A DNA stretch of 64,000 bases from Kineosporia corallincola (GTDB taxonomy: Bacteria; Actinomycetota; Actinomycetes; Actinomycetales; Kineosporiaceae): positions 248,001 to 312,000 of the forward strand of contig NZ_JAHBAY010000001.1 of NCBI RefSeq assembly GCF_018499875.1, given 5' to 3'. Both the position numbers and the translations under genes were made by a program. How positions within the stretch are numbered: position 1 is the stretch's first letter; every line of letters begins with the position of its first letter. Below the pieces are notes generated by a model that saw nothing but the letters and a program-made list of their open reading frames with translations, was not told the DNA's origin and ran no database searches. This document shows, one piece after another, positions 15,198 through 24,319 of this stretch.

Positions 15198-16090
15198 GCG
15201 GGAACCTCGTCCCACACCTGGGTGCCGACCGTCACCGAGCTCATGACCGCCTCGACCGTGAGCAGGTGCCGCCCCGCGCCGACCACGCTCTCGCTGGTCT
15301 GGCCGTCCAGCGGCAGGGTGCTCACCGGCTGGTCGGGCAGCTGGAGCCGGCCCATCCGGTTGCTGCCCTGGATGCGCACGTCGCTGCCCTCCAGCAGGGT
15401 GAGCCGCGCCGACGAGGACTCGGCGTAGAGCCGCGACCCGCTCAGCGGTACGGCGCTCAGCTTGACCGACGACGACATCGCCTCGACGTCGACCCGGCCG
15501 CGCAGCTTGTCGCCCTTCAGCGAGCTCGCCACCACCCGGGCCCTCACCCCGCCGGTCAGCCCGCTCAGCTTGACCTCGGCGCCGGTGGCCTCCAGCTCGA
15601 CCAGCAGATCCGGGTTCACCCGCACCACCAGCTGGTGGTCCTTCCAGGACCTGGCCCAGGTGAGGGTCTTGGGCAGGTCGCTGAAACTGAAGCTGCCGAA
15701 CAGGTTTCCGGGCCGGTTCTGCCGGTCGGCGGGTTCGTCGAGCGGCCCGGTGCCCGACACCACCAGCGTGGTGCCCTCCTGGTGAACCCGGTGCGGCCCG
15801 GTCACGTACAGCTGCGCCACCGCGGGGTCGGCCACCACCTGCACGGCCCGGTACGAGCCCAGCACCCGGACGGCGCCGATCGTGCCGGTGATCGGCGGGG
15901 TGCCGCCGGCCTGGGCGGTGCGGGTGGGCGAGCCGAACGCCGGGGGCTCCACCGGGGAGGCCGCGGGCGCGGGGGCGGCGGGCTCGCCGGCCTCCCGGGC
16001 CTTCTGCTCCTCCATGGCCTTCATGGCCGCCTCCGGGGTCATTTCCCCCGAGGCGACGCTCCTGAGAATCGCTTCCAGTTCGTCACTCAT
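15194..16090 (-). CDS. YvlB/LiaX-like protein with putative adhesin (DUF4097-type) domain
   Basis: This 298-aa protein begins with MSDELEAILRSVASGEMTPE, a short helical SHOCT/YvlB-like N-terminal domain. A Pro/Ala linker follows (residues 30-70). The rest is a beta-rich region in which short strands repeat (VKLSGLTGGVRARVVASSLK, GRVDVEAMSSSVKLSAVPLS). This is the pattern of the DUF4097 beta-solenoid. No signal peptide is seen, so it is probably cytoplasmic or membrane-peripheral. YvlB and LiaX relatives belong to cell-envelope stress responses. It is the first gene of a two-gene operon with the DUF2089 protein. Confidence 0.7.
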   Translation of the reverse strand: MSDELEAILRSVASGEMTPEAAMKAMEEQKAREAGEPAAPAPAASPVEPPAFGSPTRTAQAGGTPPITGTIGAVRVLGSYRAVQVVADPAVAQLYVTGPHRVHQEGTTLVVSGTGPLDEPADRQNRPGNLFGSFSFSDLPKTLTWARSWKDHQLVVRVNPDLLVELEATGAEVKLSGLTGGVRARVVASSLKGDKLRGRVDVEAMSSSVKLSAVPLSGSRLYAESSSARLTLLEGSDVRIQGSNRMGRLQLPDQPVSTLPLDGQTSESVVGAGRHLLTVEAVMSSVTVGTQVWDEVPA

Positions 16091-16260
16091 GCGAATAGTG
16101 AAACTCAGACTTCGACAAATGTGAACCCTGACTTTCCACTCTGGCGACCATCGGGGGGATCCCTGGGGATGCGGAATCCGGCAGAGCGGGAAGAGTGGTG
16201 GCCAACGGACGCCGCTCGCGGTGGTTCGTCATCGTTGTCGCCTACGTTGGGAGAGCTGCC

Positions 16261-16434
16261 ATGAGCGCCACCGACAAGATCAAGAACACCGGACAGAGCG
16301 TGGCCGGCAAGGTCAAGGAGGCCGTCGGCCACAGCAAGGGCGACGAGCGCCTGGAGAACGAGGGCCGCGCCGACCAGGCCTCTGCCGACGTGAAGCAGGC
16401 CGGCGAGAACGTGAAGGACGCCTTCAAGCGCTGA
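16261..16434 (+). CDS. CsbD-family stress protein
   Basis: This 57-aa highly charged protein carries the CsbD signature. DKIKNTGQSVAGKVKEAVGH is followed by GDERLENEGRADQASADVKQ and a C-terminal amphipathic helix. CsbD proteins are abundant, flexible and induced in general stress by SigB-type factors; their molecular role is unresolved. GGGAGAG lies about 7 bases before the ATG. A strong terminator follows within 40 bp, so the gene is monocistronic. Confidence 0.9.
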   Translation: MSATDKIKNTGQSVAGKVKEAVGHSKGDERLENEGRADQASADVKQAGENVKDAFKR

Positions 16435-16472
16435 TCGGCTCGTAGGCCGTTAGGGCACAGGGTGCCAAAATG

Positions 16473-16516
16473 GCTTGGCGTCCTGCCTCGGAGGGGGATC
16501 AGGCAGGACGCCAAGC
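16473..16516 (+). terminator. Terminator after csbD-like gene
   Basis: GCTTGGCGTCCTGCCT (16473-16488) and AGGCAGGACGCCAAGC (16501-16516) form a perfect 16-bp stem with a 12-nt loop, followed by GCTTTCTT. Confidence 0.9.
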
Positions 16517-16580
16517 GCTTTCTTGCGAGAACCGGTGCAGTCGCGGCGCGGCGTCTGGGGGGAGGACGCGATGCGCGCGT

Positions 16581-16632
16581 AGTCATTGCACCGGCAACAG
16601 CCATGGTGCCACCGAGTCATTGCGCCGTCAAC
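16581..16632 (+). promoter_or_regulatory. 18-bp direct repeats upstream of the marR gene
   Basis: AGTCATTGCACCGGCAAC (16581-16598) and AGTCATTGCGCCGTCAAC (16615-16632) match at 16 of 18 positions and are spaced 34 bp start to start. The second copy ends 22 bp before the start codon, so it overlaps the likely promoter. Autoregulation by the MarR protein or binding of another regulator is plausible. Confidence 0.5.
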
Positions 16633-16654
16633 TAATAACGGTAAGCTGGACCGG

Positions 16655-17110
16655 GTGCACGAAGACTGGCTGACCGACACCGAGCAGGCCGCCTGGCGCG
16701 CCTACCTGGACAGTACGCGGATGCTCTTCGCGGCCCTGGACCGGCAGCTCGCGGCCGACTCCGACCTCACCTTCACCGACTACGACATCCTGGTGCGGCT
16801 CTCCGAGTCGCCCGGCGGCCGGTTGCGCATGCGTGAACTGGCCGACGTCACGCTCTCCACCCGCAGCGGGGTGACCCGCGCGGTCACCCGGGCCGAACAG
16901 GCCGGCTGGGTGCGCCGGGTGGAGTGCGAGGAGGACCGGCGGGGCATGAACGCCGAGCTGACCGAGGCCGGCCGGGCCAAACTGGCGTCCAGCGCCCCGG
17001 GGCACGTGCGGGCCGTGCGGGAGATGCTCATCGAGCAGCTGACCCCGGAGCAGCTCGGGCAGCTCACCGAGATCGGCCGGCGGGTGCAGGAGAAGATTCA
17101 GGTCAGGTAG
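16655..17110 (+). CDS. MarR-family transcriptional regulator
   Basis: This 151-aa protein starts at GTG 16655. An alpha-helical dimerisation segment leads into a winged helix (about residues 40-105). The recognition region includes MRELADVTLSTRSGVTRAVT and the wing VRRVECEEDRRGMNAELTEA. The DxRG-like wing motif (EDRRG) is the family hallmark. It is likely to bind its own promoter, where a pair of 18-bp direct repeats lies. No obvious target operon adjoins it: the next gene downstream is a small unknown protein and the one beyond is on the other strand. The ligand is unknown. Confidence 0.9.
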   Translation: MHEDWLTDTEQAAWRAYLDSTRMLFAALDRQLAADSDLTFTDYDILVRLSESPGGRLRMRELADVTLSTRSGVTRAVTRAEQAGWVRRVECEEDRRGMNAELTEAGRAKLASSAPGHVRAVREMLIEQLTPEQLGQLTEIGRRVQEKIQVR

Positions 17111-17189
17111 GGAACGGGGGTTTTCGTCGTCCACAATTTGATCGCCGTGCCGGGTCAAGCGGGCTCACCCGTTCGCCGATGCCGAGGCC

Positions 17190-17417
17190 ATGAGTCCCTC
17201 CGCCGCTCTGCTCGAACGCCTCCTCGGGATCGCCGAGGGGGTCGCCGCTTTCGGTGATCAGCTGGACGGCCCGACCGGCCCCCGGCTGTCCGTGGCCGCG
17301 CGCGAGGTGGTGGACATGTACTGGGCGGAGATGCGCAACTACCCGGTGAACGCGCGCGACTGGCGGGACGAGATGTTCGTGCTGCTGCTGAACACCCGCC
17401 CCGCCGTGATCGGTTAG
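17190..17417 (+). CDS. Small conserved-looking hypothetical protein
   Basis: This 75-aa protein is predicted to be helical (LLERLLGIAEGVAAFGDQLD, VVDMYWAEMRNYP). It ends NTRPAVIG and overlaps the convergent oxygenase by 4 bp at the stops. Codon usage fits a real gene, with strong third-position GC, and GAGG lies about 7 bases before the ATG. No family was recognised. Confidence 0.6.
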   Translation: MSPSAALLERLLGIAEGVAAFGDQLDGPTGPRLSVAAREVVDMYWAEMRNYPVNARDWRDEMFVLLLNTRPAVIG

Positions 17418-18436
17418 GGGTTCACCCCGACCGGCGAACGGGACTCGGCCGGCCGCGCCGCGAGATGGTCTGCCACGGTGACGGATTCGTAGCGCACGGA
17501 CTCTTCCGCGTCGGCGCAGCCGGGCAGCACCGAGATCACCGCGTCGGCGTTGCCGTCGTGGAAGAACGCGGCCGAGCGGCGGCGCACCAGCCGGCCCTCA
17601 CCGTCGGTGGGCGGGAGCACGCGGTGCGGCGCGGAGATCCAGCGGTCGTTCGTCCAGCGGGCCAGCAGGTCGCCGAGATTGACCAGAAGCGCACCGGGTG
17701 AAGGGATCACGTCTTCCCAGACGCCCTCGCCGTGCAGCATCTGGAGACCCCGCACCTCCGGATCGGCCCACAGCACCGTGACGATGCCGCGGTCGGTGTG
17801 CGCACCCGCGCCCACCGGCCCCGAGGCCGGCGGGATCTCGGCCGTCGGGACGCGATAGTTGTTCAGGCGCAGCACTTCCAGGGAGTGGTCCTGGTAACCG
17901 GCGAAGAACTGCTGGTCCAGGCCGAGGGCCACGGCCATCACCGCGGTGATCTCGCGGCTCACCCGGGCGGCCTGCTCGAACCAGGCCGTCACGCCCGGTT
18001 CGAAGCTCTCCGGGCGCAGCGGCCACAGATTCGGCGCGTACTGGAGCTCGTCCAGACCGAGACCGGGGAAGTCCTCGGTGCTGCGGCCCACGTTGAACGC
18101 CTCGAACAGCTCGGTGGGAGAACCGGTGTCGGCACCCAGGCCGATCCGCTCGGCGAGGGGCGGCGTGTAGCCGCGGTTGAACTCCGGTGACGCCGGGCGC
18201 AGCGCCTTCTTCTGCCACATCGGCAGATTGAAGAACCCGTCCATGGCGGCGGTCAGCCCGGTCTGCACCTCGTCGGGGATGCCGTGCCCGGTCACCTGGA
18301 AGAAACCGGTGGTGGACGCCGCCCGGTCGAGATCCGCGGCCACCCGGGCGCGGTCGGCGGGTGAGCCCTCGCGGAACGCGGACAGGTCGATCGTCGGGAT
18401 GGCCGGCTGACCGTCACGCGTGTGGGCTGTGTTCAT
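17414..18436 (-). CDS. 2-oxoglutarate/Fe(II)-dependent oxygenase, isopenicillin-N-synthase-like
   Basis: This 340-aa enzyme has the N-terminal DIOX_N region (IPTIDLSAFREG; TGFFQVTGHGIPDE) and a C-terminal jelly roll. The iron ligands are visible as the HxD of GAHTDRGIVT and the distal His of SAPHRVL. The RxS motif for 2-oxoglutarate is RRRSAAFF. It would oxidise a small molecule with O2 and 2-oxoglutarate (or act like IPNS); the substrate is unknown. Relatives in actinobacteria are often catabolic oxygenases or biosynthetic tailoring enzymes. It stands alone on the minus strand. Confidence 0.88.
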   Translation of the reverse strand: MNTAHTRDGQPAIPTIDLSAFREGSPADRARVAADLDRAASTTGFFQVTGHGIPDEVQTGLTAAMDGFFNLPMWQKKALRPASPEFNRGYTPPLAERIGLGADTGSPTELFEAFNVGRSTEDFPGLGLDELQYAPNLWPLRPESFEPGVTAWFEQAARVSREITAVMAVALGLDQQFFAGYQDHSLEVLRLNNYRVPTAEIPPASGPVGAGAHTDRGIVTVLWADPEVRGLQMLHGEGVWEDVIPSPGALLVNLGDLLARWTNDRWISAPHRVLPPTDGEGRLVRRRSAAFFHDGNADAVISVLPGCADAEESVRYESVTVADHLAARPAESRSPVGVNP

Positions 18437-18600
18437 GCGGCTGATCTTCCCCTCCGTCTCGTCGGCGTGCTCGTCGAGCCTCTCGACGGTACGGGCAGGC
18501 GATGAACACGGCGTTACGGCGCGCCGTCCCGGATTTCACTCCCGTTGCCTGCTGTTCAGCCGGGTCGCGCGGGCCTGCCCGGATGTCCCGCCGTAACCGA

Positions 18601-19767
18601 TCAGATCGTGTAGCTCCAGGCTGCCGGGGCGGGACGGCGGGCGGTGCGCCACGCGTTCAGGGTGCCGGTGGCGGCGACCAGCCAGCCGGTGAGCAGCCCG
18701 GTGTAGAGCGCCACCGCCAGCCAGCCCAGGGCGTCCGCACCGGTGACCGCGCACAGGCCGGCCGCGCCGGTGGCGCAGGTGCCCACCGGAAAGGTGAAGG
18801 CCCACCAGGTCGGGGCGAACGGCAGGCCGGTGGCCGAGCGGGCGGTGTGCACGGTCAGGGCCAGCGCGAGCGCGCCCCACAGCAGGGCGAAACCCAGCAC
18901 GGGCAGGCCGTAGACGAGACCGAACGCGCGCAGGGCGGCGCCGTACGGCCCTTCGACGGTCGTGGCCTGCCGGCCGATCGCGTTCGCCGCGGTGACCGAC
19001 TGGCCGAGCGGGCCCAGAGCGATCCACAGGGTCGGCACCAGCCGGGCCGGGGGCAGGCCGTGCTGCGCCAGGCGGGTCCACAGCTGGGTGATCAGCACCA
19101 GCGAGCTGACCAGGCTGATGCCGAACATGCCGTACAGCGCCAGCAGCAGGGTGAGCCGGGGCTGGCCGGCCGGGGTGTGCGGGAGCAGGGCCGCGCCGGT
19201 GGTCGCGGAGACCATCGGCGCGACCAGCGGCATCAGCCAGCCGCCGAACGCCGCGTCCGGCTGCCGCGCGGCCTCGCCGAGGCCGCCGGTGAAGTGCCGA
19301 TAGGGGACGGCGAACGCGCTGACCAGGCCCATCGCGGTGCCGGTTCCCCAGAGTGTCCAGGCGATCGCCACGGCGGCGGTGCGGCCGATCAGGCCGTCGC
19401 CGACCAGCAGCGTGCCGGCACCGACGGTGAGCACGGCCATCGGCGGGGCACCGTAGAAGTGCACCATGACCGGGTGCTGGTGGTGCGACCGGGCCAGGGG
19501 GCGCAGCCGGATCCACTGGGCCGCGGTGGCGCCGCCGACGACCACCAGGAGCGCGGTGGCCAGCAGCCAGGCCGCGACGGCGAAGTCGTGCACACCCGCG
19601 CTGCCGGGCAGCCCGAACGGCAGGGCGGTGGCGGCCGTGGCGACGATGCCGGTGCCCATCACGGCGGCGAACCAGTTGGGCGCCACCGAGGCGACGAGGC
19701 CGGGCGGGACGGCCCGGGGACGCACGGGAACGGGGGTTACGACAGGTTCGGCATCGATCACGGTCAC
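18601..19767 (-). CDS. TDT-family (TehA/SLAC1-like) membrane transporter
   Basis: This 388-aa protein has about ten hydrophobic spans and belongs to the tellurite-resistance/dicarboxylate transporter fold. The first span contains the family motif NWFAAVMGTGIVATAA. Later conserved stretches include HFYGAPPMAVLTVGAGTLLV and the paired PTWWAFTFPVGTCATGA near the C-terminus. Members export sulfite, C4-dicarboxylates or malic acid, or act as anion channels; the substrate is not decidable here. The start is taken at GTG 19767; an ATG at 19827 in the same frame would add 20 basic residues. The gene is divergent from the MMPL operon. Confidence 0.88.
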   Translation of the reverse strand: MTVIDAEPVVTPVPVRPRAVPPGLVASVAPNWFAAVMGTGIVATAATALPFGLPGSAGVHDFAVAAWLLATALLVVVGGATAAQWIRLRPLARSHHQHPVMVHFYGAPPMAVLTVGAGTLLVGDGLIGRTAAVAIAWTLWGTGTAMGLVSAFAVPYRHFTGGLGEAARQPDAAFGGWLMPLVAPMVSATTGAALLPHTPAGQPRLTLLLALYGMFGISLVSSLVLITQLWTRLAQHGLPPARLVPTLWIALGPLGQSVTAANAIGRQATTVEGPYGAALRAFGLVYGLPVLGFALLWGALALALTVHTARSATGLPFAPTWWAFTFPVGTCATGAAGLCAVTGADALGWLAVALYTGLLTGWLVAATGTLNAWRTARRPAPAAWSYTI

Positions 19768-20012
19768 CTGGCCGAGTCTGCTCCGGTGCCGGGCCGGGTG
19801 GAACGCCTGTCGCCCCTGGCGGGTCACAAGGTCGAGTTGTGACCACCTACTGCCGGGCTCAGGGTCGTACCGCGCTCGTAGTAGCCCCAGGTGTCGATGT
19901 CTGGACGATGTGCCGGGGCGCCAAGATCACGATCCTTCTGGGAGAGCCGGACGTGCGCAGTGCCGCCGCGTCCACCGGCGTCCGTGATCCCGTCCGAGGG
20001 GGCAGATCTGCC

Positions 20013-22220
20013 ATGTCCGCACTAGCCCGATGGTGCTATCAGCACCGGTACGTCGTCTTCGCTTTCTGGGCGGCACTTCTCATTGCCCTAGGCGTCGCCA
20101 CGGCGGCGCGCGGCACCTCGTACTCGGACGAGTTCAGTCTGCCCGGCACCGAATCGTCCAAGGCCCTGGAGCTTCTCGAGCAGAGCAGCCCGGACCAGGC
20201 CGGTGACACCGCCCAGCTGGTGATCCACGCGGAGCGTGGAACGATCACCGATTCCGCTGTCCGGCAACGGGTCACGCCGATGCTCGCCGAGGTGGCCCAG
20301 CTGCCGCACGTGGCGTCGGTGACCAGCCCCTACGACGAGGCCGGGGCCACGCAGGTGAGCCAGGACGGCTCGATCGCGTTCGCCACCGTGCAGTTCGACG
20401 ACCTGGCCCAGAACATCGCGATCGAGGACGTCGAGAAGGTCGTCGACACCGCCCAGGAGGCGGACGGTTCCGGCGTGCAGATCGAGCTCGGTGGGCAGAT
20501 CATCACCAACGCCACCCAGGAACCGCCGGGCGGCAGTGAGGCCATCGGTGTGATCGCCGCCGCGATCATCCTTTTCATCGCCTTCGGCTCGCTGTTCGCC
20601 AGCCTGATGCCGATCATGGTGGCGCTGTTCGGCGTGGGCGTGGGCATCATGGCCATCGGCCAGCTCTCGTTCGCGATGTCGCTGTCGCAGATCGCCCCCA
20701 CGCTGGCCGCGCTGATCGGCCTCGGGGTCGGCATCGACTACGCGCTGTTCATCGTCACCCGTTACCGCAACAACCTGAAATCCGGTATCGCGCCGGAGGA
20801 ATCGGCGATCCGGGCGCTCAACACCTCGGGCCGCGCGGTGCTCTTCGCCGGTGGCACGGTGGTGATCGCCCTGCTCGGTCTGCTGGTGCTGAACGTGAGC
20901 TTCCTGGCCGGCATGGGGATCGGTGCCGCCATCACGGTGCTGGCCACCGTGGCCGCCGCGATCACCCTGCTGCCGGCCGCGCTCGGGGTGCTCGGCATCC
21001 GCCTGCTCAGCCGTCGCGAGCGCCGCAGGCTGCTGGAGGAGGGCCCTTCCACCAGCCACGCCCAGCAGGGTTTCTGGGGCCGCTGGGCCAACCGGATCGC
21101 CCGTCGCAAGGCGCTTTTCGGTCTGGTCGCGACCGCCCTGATCGTGGTGCTGTCGCTGCCCACCCTGTCGCTGCGGCTGGGCCTGTCCGACTCCGGCAAC
21201 GACCCGGAGGCCAGCACCACCCGGCAGGCCTACGACCTGCTGGCCGAGGGCTTCGGCCCGGGCTCGAACGGCCCGCTGCTGCTGGTGGCCGAGCTCGGCT
21301 CGGACTCCGACGCGCAGGCGCTGAACACCCTGGCCGGCACGCTCCAGAGCACCCCCGGCGTGGCCGCGGTGTCGGCCGCCCCGGTCCAGCCCGGTGCCAC
21401 GCTCGGCATCATCCAGGTGATCCCGACCAGCTCGCCGCAGGACGAGGACACCAGCGAGCTGATCAACCGGCTGCGGGACGACGTGATCCCGCCGGCCGAG
21501 AACGGCACCTCGATGCAGGTCTACGTGGGTGGCTCCACCGCCATCTTCGACGACTTCGCCGACGTCCTCACCAGCAAGCTGCCGCTGTTCATCGGGGTGA
21601 TCATCGGGCTCGGCTTCCTGCTGCTCCTGGTCGCCTTCCGCAGCGTGGTGGTGCCGCTGACGGCCGCGCTGATGAACCTGATCGCGGCCGCCGCCTCGTT
21701 CGGCGTGATCGTGGCGGTGTTCCAGTGGGGCTGGGGCTCGGAGGCGATCAACGCCGGGTCGGGCGGCCCGGTCGAGGCCTTCCTGCCGGTGATCATGCTG
21801 GCCATCCTGTTCGGTCTGTCGATGGACTACCAGGTGTTCCTGGTCAGCCGGATGCACGAGGAGTGGCACCACACCAGGGACAACGCCCGGGCGGTTACCG
21901 TGGGCCAGGCCGAGACCGGCCGGGTGATCACGGCGGCGGCGCTGATCATGATCTTCGTCTTCGCGGCCTTCATCCTGGAGGGCCAGCGGGTGATCGCGGA
22001 GTTCGGGGTCGGCCTGGCCGCGGCGGTGGCGATCGACGCCTTCATCATCCGCACGGTGCTGGTGCCGGCCGTGATGCACGGCCTCGGCAACGCCAACTGG
22101 TGGCTGCCGGGCTGGCTGGACCGGATCCTGCCGCACCTGTCGGTCGACCCGGCCGACGAGCCGCTGCCGGCGCCCGCGGGCGACGAGCCTCCGGCCGCCG
22201 AACTGGTGTCACAGCGATGA
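20013..22220 (+). CDS. MMPL/RND-family lipid or drug transporter
   Basis: This 735-aa protein has the duplicated RND layout. TM1 (YVVFAFWAALLIALGVATAA) is followed by a large extracytoplasmic loop (about residues 40-175) and TM2-6. Then come a cytoplasmic linker, TM7, a second loop and TM8-12. The family motif GVGIDYALFIVTRYR, with paired acidic residues, lies in TM4. Its counterpart GLSMDYQVFLVSRMHEEW is in TM10. Such proteins use the proton gradient to move lipids or hydrophobic compounds to the envelope. GAGGGGG precedes the ATG by 10 bases. A two-component system follows after 20 bp and probably controls this operon. Confidence 0.92.
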   Translation: MSALARWCYQHRYVVFAFWAALLIALGVATAARGTSYSDEFSLPGTESSKALELLEQSSPDQAGDTAQLVIHAERGTITDSAVRQRVTPMLAEVAQLPHVASVTSPYDEAGATQVSQDGSIAFATVQFDDLAQNIAIEDVEKVVDTAQEADGSGVQIELGGQIITNATQEPPGGSEAIGVIAAAIILFIAFGSLFASLMPIMVALFGVGVGIMAIGQLSFAMSLSQIAPTLAALIGLGVGIDYALFIVTRYRNNLKSGIAPEESAIRALNTSGRAVLFAGGTVVIALLGLLVLNVSFLAGMGIGAAITVLATVAAAITLLPAALGVLGIRLLSRRERRRLLEEGPSTSHAQQGFWGRWANRIARRKALFGLVATALIVVLSLPTLSLRLGLSDSGNDPEASTTRQAYDLLAEGFGPGSNGPLLLVAELGSDSDAQALNTLAGTLQSTPGVAAVSAAPVQPGATLGIIQVIPTSSPQDEDTSELINRLRDDVIPPAENGTSMQVYVGGSTAIFDDFADVLTSKLPLFIGVIIGLGFLLLLVAFRSVVVPLTAALMNLIAAAASFGVIVAVFQWGWGSEAINAGSGGPVEAFLPVIMLAILFGLSMDYQVFLVSRMHEEWHHTRDNARAVTVGQAETGRVITAAALIMIFVFAAFILEGQRVIAEFGVGLAAAVAIDAFIIRTVLVPAVMHGLGNANWWLPGWLDRILPHLSVDPADEPLPAPAGDEPPAAELVSQR

Positions 22221-22240
22221 ACCCCGCCTAGAGTGCTGTG

Positions 22241-23623
22241 ATGCGGATGTCCGAACGGACCCGGCCGAAGGCCGTCGGTCACCACCAGGTGAATCCCTGG
22301 GTGGCCGACGGCCTTCTGGCCCTGCTGCTCCTCGGCCTGGCCACGATGATCTGCCTGAAGATGGCCGACGAGGTGCCGGTCGCCGGCACCCCCGGCTTCC
22401 TGCTGGCGCAGGTGGGGATCTTCGTCGTCCTGATGTTCCGGTCGCACGCACCCTGCACCGTGCTCTGCCTGACCACCCTGGGCTGTGCCGGGCTGATGTG
22501 GCAGCTGGACGGCGTGGGCGGGCCGCTGATCATCGCCCCGGCGGCGGCGATCGTGGTGGTCGCCGCCCGGGGCGACCGGCGGGCCACGATCCTCTGGTGG
22601 GGTGTGGCCAGCGGGATCATCGTCGTCACCGAGTCACTGGTCACCAGCAGTGTTTTCCAGGCCAGTCAGATCGGGATCCTGGTCTGGCTCGGCTTCTTCG
22701 CGGCCGCCGGTGAGGCGGTGCAGAGCAAGAAGGCTTATGTGGCGGCGATCGAGGAGCGGGCCCACCGGGCCGAGCACACCCGTGAGGAGGAGGCACGCCG
22801 CCGGGTGGCCGAGGAGCGCCTGCGGATCGCCCAGGAGCTGCACGACGTGGTGGCCCACCACATCGCCGTCATCCACGTGCAGGCCCAGGTGGCCGAGCAC
22901 CTGGTCACCGAGAAACCGGCCGAGGCGGTCGAGGCGCTGAAGCACGTGCGGCGCTCCAGCCGCACCGTGCTGGACGAGCTGACCGGCCTGCTCAATGTGC
23001 TGCGTCAGCCGGGCGACACGAAGACCCCGATCGAGCCGGCTGCCGGCGTGGACGACCTGCCCGAGCTGATCCACTCGTTCGAGTCGTCCGGGCTGCGGGT
23101 GAGCTGGACCATCCGGGGCGAGCGCCGGCCGCTGCCCCCGGCCGTCGGGCTGGTCGCCTACCGGCTGGTGCAGGAGGGCCTGACCAACGCGCACAAGCAC
23201 GGCTCCGGCTCGGCCACCCTCGACGTCCGGTTCGTCGCCGAGGCGGTGCGGATCGACATCGGCAACGCCAACGGGGTGGTCGCCACGGCCGGTTCCGCAC
23301 CGGACGACGAGGAATCCCTGCTGGGTGGCTACGGGCTGATCGGCATGCGGGAGCGGGCCCTGGCGGTGGGCGGCAGCCTGCGCGCGGGCCCGGAGGCCGA
23401 CGGCACCTGGCGGGTGCGGGCCACACTGCCCGCCCGCGCCGAGCCGGTTCCCGCACCGGAGCCCGAGGTCGAGCCGGACGACGAGCCGGAGAAGGTCTCC
23501 GGTGCCACCGTGGCGGCCCTGGCCTGCGCCGTCGATCTGAAAGGGCTGCCCGCCCGTCTGGCCGGTGCCGCCGAGGCGCACAAACCGCAACCGAACCGGG
23601 GTATCGCCCGGGAAAGCGTGTGA
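22241..23623 (+). CDS. Sensor histidine kinase, NarL-type (HisKA_3)
   Basis: This protein of about 460 aa has an N-terminal membrane domain of four to five spans (residues 20-165). A short coiled coil follows, then the dimerisation/phosphoacceptor box ELHDVVAHHIAVIHVQAQV, with the phosphorylated His in LHDVVAHH. The C-terminal ATPase domain has AYRLVQEGLTNAHKHGSGSA and the G box GGYGLIGMRERALAVGG. A Pro/Glu-rich tail of about 60 residues trails the kinase domain. GTG 22238, ATG 22241 and ATG 22247 are alternative starts. It overlaps the regulator gene by one base and is probably cotranscribed with the MMPL transporter. Confidence 0.92.
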   Translation: MRMSERTRPKAVGHHQVNPWVADGLLALLLLGLATMICLKMADEVPVAGTPGFLLAQVGIFVVLMFRSHAPCTVLCLTTLGCAGLMWQLDGVGGPLIIAPAAAIVVVAARGDRRATILWWGVASGIIVVTESLVTSSVFQASQIGILVWLGFFAAAGEAVQSKKAYVAAIEERAHRAEHTREEEARRRVAEERLRIAQELHDVVAHHIAVIHVQAQVAEHLVTEKPAEAVEALKHVRRSSRTVLDELTGLLNVLRQPGDTKTPIEPAAGVDDLPELIHSFESSGLRVSWTIRGERRPLPPAVGLVAYRLVQEGLTNAHKHGSGSATLDVRFVAEAVRIDIGNANGVVATAGSAPDDEESLLGGYGLIGMRERALAVGGSLRAGPEADGTWRVRATLPARAEPVPAPEPEVEPDDEPEKVSGATVAALACAVDLKGLPARLAGAAEAHKPQPNRGIARESV

Positions 23624-24312
23624 TGACGAACCAGAAGACCCGTGTGCTGCTGGCCGACGACCAGGCCCTGATCCGGGCCGGGTTCCGGGTGCTGATCGAC
23701 TCCGCCTCCGACCTGGAGGTGGTGGGTGAGGCCGGCACCGGTCGGCAGGCGGTCGAGATGGTGCGCGCCACCCGCGCCGACGTGGTCGTGATGGACATCC
23801 GGATGCCCGATCTCGACGGTCTCGAGGCGACCCGGCTGATCTGCGCCGACGACGACCTCGCCGGGGTCAGGGTGCTGGTGGTGACCACCTTCGAGATCGA
23901 CGAGTACGTGCTGGCCGCGCTGCGGGCCGGGGCCAGCGGGTTCGTCGGCAAGGGTGTGGAGGCGGACGAGTTGCTCACCGCCATCCGCACCGTGGCCACC
24001 GGTGACGCGCTGCTGTCGCCCCGGGCCACGCGCGGCCTGATCACCGAGTTCCTGGCTCAGCCGAGCAGTGTGAACCCGCCCACGCCGGAACAGTTCTCGG
24101 CCCTGACCGAGCGTGAGCGCGAGGTGGCCACGCTGGTCGCGCTCGGGCTGTCGAACGACGAGATCGCCGAGCGGCTCTTCGTCAGCCCGCTCACCGCGAA
24201 GACCCACGTGAACCGGGCGATGACCAAGGTCGGTGCCCGGGACCGGGCGCAGCTGGTGGTGGCGGCCTACCAGAGCGGGCTGGTCAGCCCGGCTCCGGAG
24301 GCGCGGCCCTGA
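23623..24312 (+). CDS. NarL/FixJ-family response regulator
   Basis: This 229-aa protein has a receiver domain (residues 5-120). Its phospho-acceptor Asp lies in VVVMDIRMPDLDG, with the switch Thr in VTTFE and the Lys in VGKGV. A C-terminal LuxR-type helix-turn-helix follows (LTEREREVATLVALGLSNDE, LTAKTHVNRAMTKVG). The start overlaps the kinase stop (TGATG), so production of the pair is coupled. It most likely regulates the MMPL operon in response to an envelope signal. Convergent with DUF427, with 7 bp between. Confidence 0.94.
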   Translation: MTNQKTRVLLADDQALIRAGFRVLIDSASDLEVVGEAGTGRQAVEMVRATRADVVVMDIRMPDLDGLEATRLICADDDLAGVRVLVVTTFEIDEYVLAALRAGASGFVGKGVEADELLTAIRTVATGDALLSPRATRGLITEFLAQPSSVNPPTPEQFSALTEREREVATLVALGLSNDEIAERLFVSPLTAKTHVNRAMTKVGARDRAQLVVAAYQSGLVSPAPEARP

Positions 24313-24319
24313 GCACCGG

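Noticed and set aside
20088-22136. 682-codon open frame antisense to the MMPL transporter
   Set aside because: Arg/His/Gln-rich composition typical of the reverse strand of GC-rich coding DNA, and no start context.
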